A DNA stretch of 5,184 bases from Bacteroidota bacterium (GTDB lineage: Bacteria; Bacteroidota; Bacteroidia; Chitinophagales; Chitinophagaceae), in the NCBI GenBank assembly GCA_947454745.1, contig CANGMV010000103.1:1-5184 (forward strand), given 5' to 3'. The notes under the pieces were generated by a model. It searched no databases. It saw only the letters and a list, made by a program, of their open reading frames with translations, and had not been told where the DNA came from. Below are positions 1-5,184 of this stretch, piece after piece. Numbering within the stretch: position 1 is the first letter of the stretch; every line of letters begins with the position of its first letter. The translations under genes and the position numbers were made by a program.

Positions 1-825
1 GTTGGTGAGTTCTTCCGTGATTGTGGTAAACCAGCATTGATTGTATTTGATGACTTATCAAAGCAAGCGGTGGCTTACCGTGAGGTTTCATTGTTATTAC
101 GTCGTCCGCCAGGTCGTGAGGCATATCCAGGTGACGTATTCTACTTGCATAGTCGTTTATTAGAGCGTGCTGCCAAAGTAATTGCAAACGATGAGATCGC
201 TAAAAACATGAACGACTTACCAGCTTCTATCAAGCATTTGGTGAAAGGTGGTGGTTCATTAACAGCATTGCCGATTATTGAAACGCAAGCAGGTGACGTA
301 TCTGCATATATCCCAACAAACGTAATCTCTATTACAGACGGACAAATTTTCTTGGAAGGTAACTTGTTCAACGCAGGTATCCGTCCAGCGATTAACGTAG
401 GTATTTCGGTTAGCCGTGTGGGTGGTAACGCACAGATTAAGTCAATGAAAAAAGTATCAGGTACCTTAAAATTAGACCAAGCTTTATACCGTGAGTTAGA
501 AGCCTTCTCTAAATTTGGTGGTGACTTGGATCCAGCTACTAAAAATGTAATTGACAAAGGTGCAAGAAACGTAGAAATCTTAAAGCAAGCTCAATACACA
601 CCATTCACTGTGGAAAAACAAGTAGCGATTATTTACTTGGGTACACAAGGTTTGTTAAAAGAAGTAGCTGTTAATAAGGTAAAAGCATTTGAAGATCATT
701 TCTTGTTAGAGATGAGCAACAAATTGCCAAATATATTAGCTGAATTCAAGAAAGGAAACTTACCTGAAGACGGATTAAAGCAAATGGTGGATTTAGCAAA
801 TAGCATTATCCCTCAGTACAAATAG
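1..825 (+). CDS. atpA: F1Fo ATP synthase subunit alpha, C-terminal half (5' end outside window)
   Basis: This is the alpha subunit of the membrane-attached F1 head. It forms the alternating ring with beta and carries the non-catalytic nucleotide sites. Reading frame 1 is open from base 1 to the TAG at 823-825 and gives 274 residues, about half of a usual 500-530 residue alpha chain. Visible landmarks are the Walker B strand ALIVFDD (residues 12-18 of the fragment), the block [20 protein letters not shown], the segment [19 protein letters not shown], and the alpha/beta family signature [10 protein letters not shown] (fragment residues 129-138, bases 385-414). The Arg right after the signature is the conserved arginine that reaches into the beta catalytic site. 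The C-terminal helical domain is complete and ends in IIPQYK. The apparent internal start at base 37 is a TTG Leu codon inside the Walker B strand and is not a real start. Codons look strongly biased (many CGT and GGT), as expected of a highly expressed gene. No gamma subunit gene (atpG) follows; a terminator does. Confidence 0.98.
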   Translation, partial: VGEFFRDCGKPALIVFDDLSKQAVAYREVSLLLRRPPGREAYPGDVFYLHSRLLERAAKVIANDEIAKNMNDLPASIKHLVKGGGSLTALPIIETQAGDVSAYIPTNVISITDGQIFLEGNLFNAGIRPAINVGISVSRVGGNAQIKSMKKVSGTLKLDQALYRELEAFSKFGGDLDPATKNVIDKGARNVEILKQAQYTPFTVEKQVAIIYLGTQGLLKEVAVNKVKAFEDHFLLEMSNKLPNILAEFKKGNLPEDGLKQMVDLANSIIPQYK

Positions 826-843
826 TACTCATTAATATTTGAG

Positions 844-873
844 AAAAACCCTGAACTTAGTTCGGGGTTTTTT
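844..873 (+). terminator. Intrinsic terminator of the atp operon
   Basis: The left arm (844-856) and right arm (860-872) form a 13-bp stem around a 3-nt TTA loop. The core is CCCTGAAC against GTTCGGGG with one G-T wobble (852/864). The outer part is five A's paired with the first five of the six T's at 868-873, so the T-run serves as both outer stem and U-tract. It starts 18 nt after the atpA stop. The A-run on the left could also make it work on the opposite strand. Its 3' end is only 11 nt before the next start codon. Confidence 0.9.
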
Positions 874-884
874 GTTATTAGAAT

Positions 885-1793
885 ATGCCTGTAATTCAAG
901 TACATCAGCTATCTAAGCATTTTGGGGCACTCAAAGCAGTGAACCAATTGAGTTTCAATGTAAATGAGGGTGAAGTATTTGGGTTTTTAGGTCAGAATGG
1001 TTCAGGAAAAAGTACCACCATTCGCATGTTACTTTCCTTAATTCACCCTACAAGCGGTCATATAGAACTTTTCGGCAAGCCTTTGCAAAGCCATCGTACA
1101 CAAATTTTAGAGGAAATTGGAGCCATTATTGAACGTCCCGATTTGTATCCATATTTAACTGCCCAAGAGCACTTACAATTATTTGCAAAATTACGCAGTA
1201 AAAAAATTGGCAAAGAGGACATCCACAATACTTTACAAAAAGTGGGTTTATTGGATCGTTCTAAGGACAAGGTGCAAACATTCTCTTTAGGAATGAAACA
1301 ACGCTTGGGCATTGCCATAGCACTTGTACATAATCCTTCGCTTATTATTTTGGATGAACCTACCAATGGGTTAGATCCACAGGGTATCACAGATATCAGA
1401 ACTTTAATTCAGCAATTGGCCAAAGAGGAAGGGAAGACAGTATTGGTGTCTTCACATTTACTTTCCGAAATCGAACAGATGGCAACTCAAATTATGATTA
1501 TCCATAAAGGAGAAAAAGTAGCGGAAGGGCCGATTCAAAAGTTATTAGATCCGAACAAAATGATCGTACATATTAAAACTACGAATGACGCACATGCTGT
1601 TCAGGTTATTTTGTCGGGAAGTTTTAGTAATTATTTAATGCAAAGAACAGATGGTATTTATTTGTCGATTCCTACCTATGAAATTCCATTGTTAAATCAG
1701 TCATTAGTAAATGCTGGTGTAGGTTTAATAGGACTAGAGTCAAGAAATGCTTTAGAAGATTATTTTTTACAAGTCACTTCAAATTCAAATTAA
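885..1793 (+). CDS. ABC-2 type exporter ATP-binding protein, BcrA/LanF-like
   Basis: This is the cytoplasmic ATPase that would power the membrane permease encoded directly downstream. The 302 residues form one complete nucleotide-binding domain. It has Walker A GQNGSGKST (36-44), an ABC signature variant SLGMK within FSLGMKQRLGIA (133-144), Walker B LIILDEP (153-159), the D-loop GLDP (162-165) and the switch His191 in SSHLLSE. The Q-loop region reads AIIERPDLYPYLT, with Glu83 where most ABC ATPases have Gln. This is typical of the bacitracin/lantibiotic export group (BcrA, LanF). Residues from about 225 onward are a C-terminal extension without a motif I recognise. The ATG at 885 is chosen because the ABC fold begins at once (VIQVHQLSKHFG). 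There is no Shine-Dalgarno site, and the atpA terminator ends 11 nt upstream. The stop overlaps the permease ATG as TAATG, which suggests translational coupling. The fold and role are certain; the substrate is not known, and drug or peptide resistance is only one possibility. Confidence 0.95.
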   Translation: MPVIQVHQLSKHFGALKAVNQLSFNVNEGEVFGFLGQNGSGKSTTIRMLLSLIHPTSGHIELFGKPLQSHRTQILEEIGAIIERPDLYPYLTAQEHLQLFAKLRSKKIGKEDIHNTLQKVGLLDRSKDKVQTFSLGMKQRLGIAIALVHNPSLIILDEPTNGLDPQGITDIRTLIQQLAKEEGKTVLVSSHLLSEIEQMATQIMIIHKGEKVAEGPIQKLLDPNKMIVHIKTTNDAHAVQVILSGSFSNYLMQRTDGIYLSIPTYEIPLLNQSLVNAGVGLIGLESRNALEDYFLQVTSNSN

Positions 1794-2668
1794 TGAAGGC
1801 TATTATTTCCATTGAATTGTATAAAATATTTAGGCGTCCAAGAACCTATATTGCCTTTGGAGCAATTGCTGCATTGATAATGGTGATACAATTGGGATTA
1901 AAAATGGATGGGCAATCTTATGCAGGTTTTTTGATGAAGGATATTAATGATACCTTGACCGTAGATGGAAAAGTATTGAATGGGTATTTGATTTGTTACA
2001 TTCTTTTGCAATTGTTATTAGTTCATGTGCCCTTATTGGTTGCTTTAATTGCAGCAGATATGATTTCGGGGGAAGCTAATTTAGGTACATTGCGTTTATT
2101 GTTTACAACACCTTATAGTCGCACCCAGTGGGTGTTGGGTAAGTTTATAGCTGCAAGTATCTATACAATTGTGTTGTTAATTTGGTTGGCTTTTTTGGCC
2201 TTATTTGTAAGTATGTGGATTTTTGGAACAGACGATTTGTTTTTAATGAAGTCCAATTATGTGGTGTTGATACAAGAGCAGGATGTTTTATGGCGTTATG
2301 TGGGTGCGTTTGTATTTGCAAGTTTTTCTTTGCTAACCGTTACCTCCTTAGGTTTTTTAATGTCTAGTTTGGCAAATAATTCAATTGGGCCGATTGTCGG
2401 CACCATGAGTGCAATTGTTTTTTTCACCATTCTTAGCACATTAAATATTCCCTTGTTCTCTGTTATCAAGCCCTATTTGTTTACGACGCACATGAACAAT
2501 TGGAAAGAGTTTTTTGACATTAAAGTCAATGAGAACAATGAAGCAGTGTTTGGTACTATTCTGAATATGGCTAAAATTAAAACCTCCCTTATTGTATTAA
2601 CCCTCCACATTATTTTATTTGTAACTGCTTCGGTTTTTATTACAAAGCGAAAAGATATCTTAAGTTAG
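1793..2668 (+). CDS. ABC-2 type transporter permease
   Basis: This is the membrane partner of the preceding ATPase, 291 residues. About six hydrophobic segments can be seen: near 19-36, 65-88, 118-144, 170-192, 198-217 and 263-284. A short amphipathic N-terminus (ELYKIFRRPRTY) precedes the first; a helix like this that contacts the ATPase is usual in ABC-2 permeases. The cytoplasmic loop after the second segment reads AADMISGEANLGTLRLLFTTPYSRTQWVLGKF (split here at about 87-118). It carries the family-typical GE and GTLR...P.SR...GK pattern, seen in permeases that pair with BcrA- or NatA-like ATPases. A soluble loop of about 25 residues lies between segments three and four. The protein ends with a basic tail (TKRKDILS), consistent with a cytoplasmic C-terminus. 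The start is fixed by the TAATG overlap with the ATPase stop. One permease gene suggests that it works as a homodimer. The substrate is unknown. Confidence 0.92.
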   Translation: MKAIISIELYKIFRRPRTYIAFGAIAALIMVIQLGLKMDGQSYAGFLMKDINDTLTVDGKVLNGYLICYILLQLLLVHVPLLVALIAADMISGEANLGTLRLLFTTPYSRTQWVLGKFIAASIYTIVLLIWLAFLALFVSMWIFGTDDLFLMKSNYVVLIQEQDVLWRYVGAFVFASFSLLTVTSLGFLMSSLANNSIGPIVGTMSAIVFFTILSTLNIPLFSVIKPYLFTTHMNNWKEFFDIKVNENNEAVFGTILNMAKIKTSLIVLTLHIILFVTASVFITKRKDILS

Positions 2669-2671
2669 ACT

Positions 2672-3364
2672 ATGAAAAAAACGATCTCATATATAGGTAT
2701 TATAGTGGCCATACTTTTTGCTCAAGAGGTAAATGCACAGGTAGATCCATTAATCGAAAAAGTGAGCCAGAAATTAGCTTTGGTAAACGATTATGTAGCT
2801 GAAGGGGTGATGAAAACAGATGTGTCTTTTATTAAAGCTAGCTTGGGTAAAGTAAAAGTGTATTTTAAAAAGCCCAATTTATTAAAAGTGAAAAAGGAGG
2901 GCGGTATTTCCTTATTGCCCAAAGGAGGCGTGTCGGTTACCATTAATTCTTTATTAAATACAAAGCAATACATCGCCTTACCTGCTGGTACACAAAGCTA
3001 TGAAGGCAAAACATTAACAGTTATTAAATTGGTGCCAACCGATGAAAAATTAGACTGGGTAATTTCTACTTTATGGATTGACCCTTCCGATGCTTTAGTG
3101 TACAAGACATTCACAACCACCAAAGAAAACGGCAGTTATGAAATTACCATGGAATACGGACAATATGCGTCCTACGGATTGCCTAGTAAAATCATATTTG
3201 GATTCAATACCAAGGACTATAAATTACCCAATGGAATTACCCTTGAATTTGGTGACGAGGATCCCATATCCAAACAAAAGGCCTTAAAAAATAAAAAAGG
3301 AAAAATAGAAATTAAGTATACAAATTATACTATAAATAAAGGGGTTTCCAATTCTATGTTTTAA
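2672..3364 (+). CDS. Secreted LolA-like protein (outer membrane lipoprotein-sorting protein family)
   Basis: A 230-residue exported protein. The N-terminus is a type I signal peptide: MKK, a hydrophobic core to about residue 17, and probable cleavage at VNA|Q (22/23). There is no lipobox Cys, so a soluble periplasmic location is likely. The mature part alternates short beta strands and looks like the LolA/LolB half-barrel: a first helix (PLIEKVSQKLALVNDY), then strands GVMKTDVSFIKA and KVKVYFKKPNLLKVKK, the block GISLLPKGGVSV (78-89), and a family-like STLWIDPSDALVYK (132-145) followed by paired strands. LolA-like proteins carry lipids or lipoprotein acyl chains across the periplasm. Here the relation is to the broad COG2834-type group, not to classical LolA, so lipoprotein sorting is not established. 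The start lies 3 nt after the permease stop, which places it firmly in the exporter operon. It may hand on or receive the substrate of the pump, which is inference. The C-terminus is Lys-rich. Confidence 0.8.
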   Translation: MKKTISYIGIIVAILFAQEVNAQVDPLIEKVSQKLALVNDYVAEGVMKTDVSFIKASLGKVKVYFKKPNLLKVKKEGGISLLPKGGVSVTINSLLNTKQYIALPAGTQSYEGKTLTVIKLVPTDEKLDWVISTLWIDPSDALVYKTFTTTKENGSYEITMEYGQYASYGLPSKIIFGFNTKDYKLPNGITLEFGDEDPISKQKALKNKKGKIEIKYTNYTINKGVSNSMF

Positions 3365-3384
3365 TTTCAATTAAAATTTAGACT

Positions 3385-4011
3385 ATGCGAATATATTTAA
3401 CATTGCTTTCTTTATTATTAAGTAGTGCCTTATTTGCTCAAAAATCGGCTTATACTACAAGCCTAGTGAATGCAGTAGCTACTTTCAATACATCGAATAA
3501 CACTACAGACTATACTAATTTAATTCAGGAGCTAGAAAAGCTAGACGCATTAAATACGAAGGATTGGGTGCCCTCTTATTACCTTGCTTTAATTCATACC
3601 AGAATAAGTATTAATAATAGTAAAAATGCAGAAGTCCATGCTGACAATGCCTTGATTTGGGCAAAGAAATCAATTGCGATTAATTCAAATGATGAAACAA
3701 ATTGCATGTTTGCTATGGCGCATATTGCCAAAATGGCTATTAATCCTTTAATGAGATATGTAAAATACCAGTCGGTTATTTATGATTATTTAGGAAAAGC
3801 CAAAAAAATTAATCCCAATAACCCACGACCTTATATTTTGGAAGCAAAATTGCAATTGAATTTGCCAAGACTATTTGGGGGAGGTTGTAAACAAGCAAAA
3901 CCTTTTATTATAAAAGCGCAACAACTTTTGGATAGCCAATTGCCACAAAGCATATTACCTACTTGGGGTAAACTTAGTTTAAGTGAATTAAGGGAAGGAT
4001 GCCCTATTTAA
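3385..4011 (+). CDS. Secreted TPR-like helical protein of unknown function
   Basis: A 208-residue protein with a signal peptide: MRIYLTLLSLLLSSALFAQ, probable cleavage at A18|Q19, a common Bacteroidota pattern. There is no lipobox. The mature chain is almost all helical, with TPR-like pairs, for example WVPSYYLALIHTRIS with a following helix IWAKKSIAIN (about 61-100), and VIYDYLGKAKKINPNN with PRPYILEAKLQL (about 131-158). The family-looking stretch LPRLFGGGCKQAKPFI (160-175) is followed by a Trp at 194 and Cys206 three residues from the end. Cys168 and Cys206 could form a disulfide in the periplasm. TPR folds are usually protein-binding scaffolds, so an adaptor role for the exporter or the LolA-like protein is possible but not shown. 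It lies 20 nt after the LolA-like gene and ends the operon. No intrinsic terminator is visible after it; the convergent pdxA stop is 9 nt away. I do not recognise a named gene. Confidence 0.8.
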   Translation: MRIYLTLLSLLLSSALFAQKSAYTTSLVNAVATFNTSNNTTDYTNLIQELEKLDALNTKDWVPSYYLALIHTRISINNSKNAEVHADNALIWAKKSIAINSNDETNCMFAMAHIAKMAINPLMRYVKYQSVIYDYLGKAKKINPNNPRPYILEAKLQLNLPRLFGGGCKQAKPFIIKAQQLLDSQLPQSILPTWGKLSLSELREGCPI

Positions 4012-4020
4012 ATATGAATT

Positions 4021-5124
4021 TTAGCGGTAGTTAGATTCTTCTAAAGTTTCATCTTTAGCATTGGCAAACATACGCGCACTGCGTTTTTTTAACGGATTTA
4101 AGCGCATATCTCTGTACCCTTGACGTGCATGTATAATACGGACACATTCAAAAATAGCAGCGGTAAATGAAGCCGCGTCGGCCTTGTTTTTTCCTGCAAT
4201 GTCAAATGCAGTGCCATGGTCGGGACTCGTTCTTACAATTGGTAAACCTGCAGTGAAATTTACGCCCTCCCCAAATGCCAAGGACTTAAATGGAATTAAG
4301 CCTTGATCATGATACATAGCCAATACGCCGTCAAATTTTTCGTGCGCACCTCTTGCAAAAAATGCGTCAGCCGAATAAGGTCCGTACGCCAACATTTGAT
4401 TTTTACTTTCTTTAACTGCTGGTCGGATAATTTCAATTTCTTCTTTGCCAATTAATCCTTCGTCGCCAGCATGTGGATTTAAGGCCAATACTGCAATGCG
4501 TGGCTTGTCGATACCAAAATCTTTTTGTAAACTACTATTCAATATTTGCAGCTTCTGTTTGATTTTATCTTTCGTAATATGTTTGGCAATATCTTGTACT
4601 GTTACATGTTCTGTAACCAATGCCATTCTTAAATTTTCGGCCACCAACAACATTAAGTTTTCCGTATTTCCAAATGCATGTTGCAAGTAGGGAGTATGAC
4701 CACTAAAATTAAATTCAGGGGACTGTATATTCTTTTTATGAATGGGAGCGGTTACTAATCCGTCAATTTTATTTTCTTTTAATGCGGCAACTGCTTGTTG
4801 CAAGGAAATGAATGCATATTTTCCGCCCTCCTCGGTGAGTTCACCTGGCGTAATATTAACATCCTCTTCCCAACTATGTATTAGGTTAACTTGCTTCGGG
4901 TTAATTTTAGATAAATCGGGAATGGAGGTAAAACTCAGTACAAATTCAGGGCTTAATTTTTTGTAAAAATTCAAGCTTTTATTACTTGCAAAAATTACAG
5001 GTACCATAAAGTCCAATACACGACTATCGGATAGGGATTTAATGATTAATTCCATGCCAACGCCGTTTAAATCGCCACAGCTAAAGCCTATAATTGGTTT
5101 TTTGATGTCCTGGTTCATATCCAT
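4021..5124 (-). CDS. pdxA: 4-hydroxythreonine-4-phosphate dehydrogenase
   Basis: PdxA oxidises 4-phosphohydroxy-L-threonine with NAD to a 3-amino-2-oxo product. PdxJ then condenses this product to make pyridoxine 5'-phosphate in the DXP-dependent vitamin B6 route. It is a cytoplasmic, metal-dependent homodimer. From the ATG at 5124 the protein has 367 residues, somewhat longer than the 329 of E. coli. Visible motifs in order are GFSCGDLNGVGMELI near the N-terminus, LVTAPIHKK, FSGHTPYL (metal His), LALNPHAGDEG (metal His), GVLAMYHDQGLIPFK (metal His), and GLPIVRTSPDHGTAFDIAG. All three metal-ligand histidines are present. An ATG two codons later (5118) is an equally good start, since neither has a clear ribosome site. 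The frame stays open upstream to a TTG at 5151, but those residues look non-native and would run towards the divergent promoter. The tail after the last motif is about 55 residues and basic. It converges on the exporter operon and is divergent from a likely rsmA. Confidence 0.96.
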   Translation of the reverse strand: MDMNQDIKKPIIGFSCGDLNGVGMELIIKSLSDSRVLDFMVPVIFASNKSLNFYKKLSPEFVLSFTSIPDLSKINPKQVNLIHSWEEDVNITPGELTEEGGKYAFISLQQAVAALKENKIDGLVTAPIHKKNIQSPEFNFSGHTPYLQHAFGNTENLMLLVAENLRMALVTEHVTVQDIAKHITKDKIKQKLQILNSSLQKDFGIDKPRIAVLALNPHAGDEGLIGKEEIEIIRPAVKESKNQMLAYGPYSADAFFARGAHEKFDGVLAMYHDQGLIPFKSLAFGEGVNFTAGLPIVRTSPDHGTAFDIAGKNKADAASFTAAIFECVRIIHARQGYRDMRLNPLKKRSARMFANAKDETLEESNYR

Positions 5125-5156
5125 TTGATTAGGCTGTAAAAGTACGCACAAAAACC

Positions 5157-5164
5157 TAACTTTG
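5157..5164 (+). promoter_or_regulatory. Bacteroidota -7 promoter box (TAACTTTG) for the right-edge gene
   Basis: TAACTTTG is an exact match to the Bacteroidota sigma-ABfr -7 consensus TAnnTTTG. Transcription would begin roughly 5-8 nt after the box, at or next to the ATG at 5169, so the mRNA would be leaderless or nearly so. The -33 element is weak: CTG at 5134-5136, 20 nt upstream, is the nearest TTG-like triplet. It sits in the 44-nt gap between the pdxA start and the divergent ATG. Confidence 0.6.
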
Positions 5165-5168
5165 CTTC

Positions 5169-5184
5169 ATGCAGTACACGCTAA
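5169..5184 (+). CDS. rsmA: Start of a divergent gene, probably 16S rRNA dimethyladenosine transferase (3' end outside window)
   Basis: Only five codons and one base are visible: ATG CAG TAC ACG CTA A, giving MQYTL. Three observations support a real start: the exact TAACTTTG box 4 nt upstream, the divergent position beside pdxA, and no in-frame stop up to the edge. The identity is inferred. Many Bacteroidota RsmA (KsgA) proteins begin with a short lead such as M-x-YTL or YSL before KKSLGQHFL, and the next codon here begins with A, which allows Lys. pdxA and rsmA are neighbours in many bacteria, including E. coli, where they share a strand. If correct, the product dimethylates two adenines near the 3' end of 16S rRNA. 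Another gene is possible, because 16 nt cannot prove identity. Confidence 0.45.

Noticed and set aside
141..557. Minus-strand open frame of 138 codons within atpA
   Set aside because: It lies opposite a strongly conserved ATP synthase frame, matches no recognisable family, and is best explained as a by-product of biased codon use.
828..843. Weak inverted repeat CTCA...TGAG just before the atp terminator
   Set aside because: It has only 4 bp of pairing with an AT-rich loop, so it is too weak to call an anti-terminator or operator.
1058..1390. Minus-strand open frame of 110 codons within the ABC ATPase gene
   Set aside because: It is antisense to the ATPase motifs (after Walker A, through Walker B), with no start signal and no protein-like domain.
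3991..4005. AGGG...CCCT inverted repeat at the end of the TPR-like gene
   Set aside because: It has a 4-bp stem that does not extend and no proper T-run, so it is not a credible terminator.
4445..4966. Two plus-strand open frames opposite pdxA (4445-4690 and 4742-4966)
   Set aside because: They are antisense to conserved PdxA motifs, have unnatural composition and no promoter or ribosome site.
5119..5151. pdxA extension to a TTG start at 5151
   Set aside because: The extra residues (MCVLLQPNQ) do not look like a PdxA N-terminus, TTG is a rare start, and ATG codons at 5124 and 5118 sit right before the conserved GFSCGD block.

Overview
The window comes from an AT-rich chromosome of a Bacteroidota bacterium, possibly near the Chitinophagaceae. 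The evidence is the Bacteroidota-like AtpA and PdxA sequences, start codons without Shine-Dalgarno sites, signal peptides ending in Ala-Gln, and one good TAnnTTTG promoter box. The genus cannot be fixed from the sequence. I see no mobile element, CRISPR array, tRNA or rRNA, and no gene-free stretch over 300 bases.

Layout from left to right. (1) The 3' half of atpA (F1 ATP synthase alpha subunit) enters from the left edge and ends at 825. A strong intrinsic terminator follows at 844-873. (2) Four tightly packed plus-strand genes run from 885 to 4011. They encode an ABC-2 type ATPase of the BcrA/LanF-like kind, its single membrane permease (joined by a TAATG overlap), a secreted LolA-like beta protein, and a secreted helical TPR-like protein. 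The spacing (overlap, 3 nt, 20 nt) suggests one operon for an envelope export or trafficking function; the substrate is unknown. (3) pdxA (vitamin B6 synthesis) lies on the minus strand and converges on the operon with only 9 nt between the two stop codons. (4) At the right edge, a TAACTTTG promoter box lies just before an ATG whose first codons read MQYTL. This fits the start of rsmA/ksgA, divergent from pdxA, but only 16 nt are visible.

atpA and pdxA are housekeeping genes. The least understood part is the four-gene export operon: an ATPase with Glu at the Q-loop position, one permease and two secreted partners. Its start codon lies 11 nt after the atpA terminator, so how it is transcribed is unclear. 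Nothing here is clearly a new system, but the operon is the best candidate for a second look.
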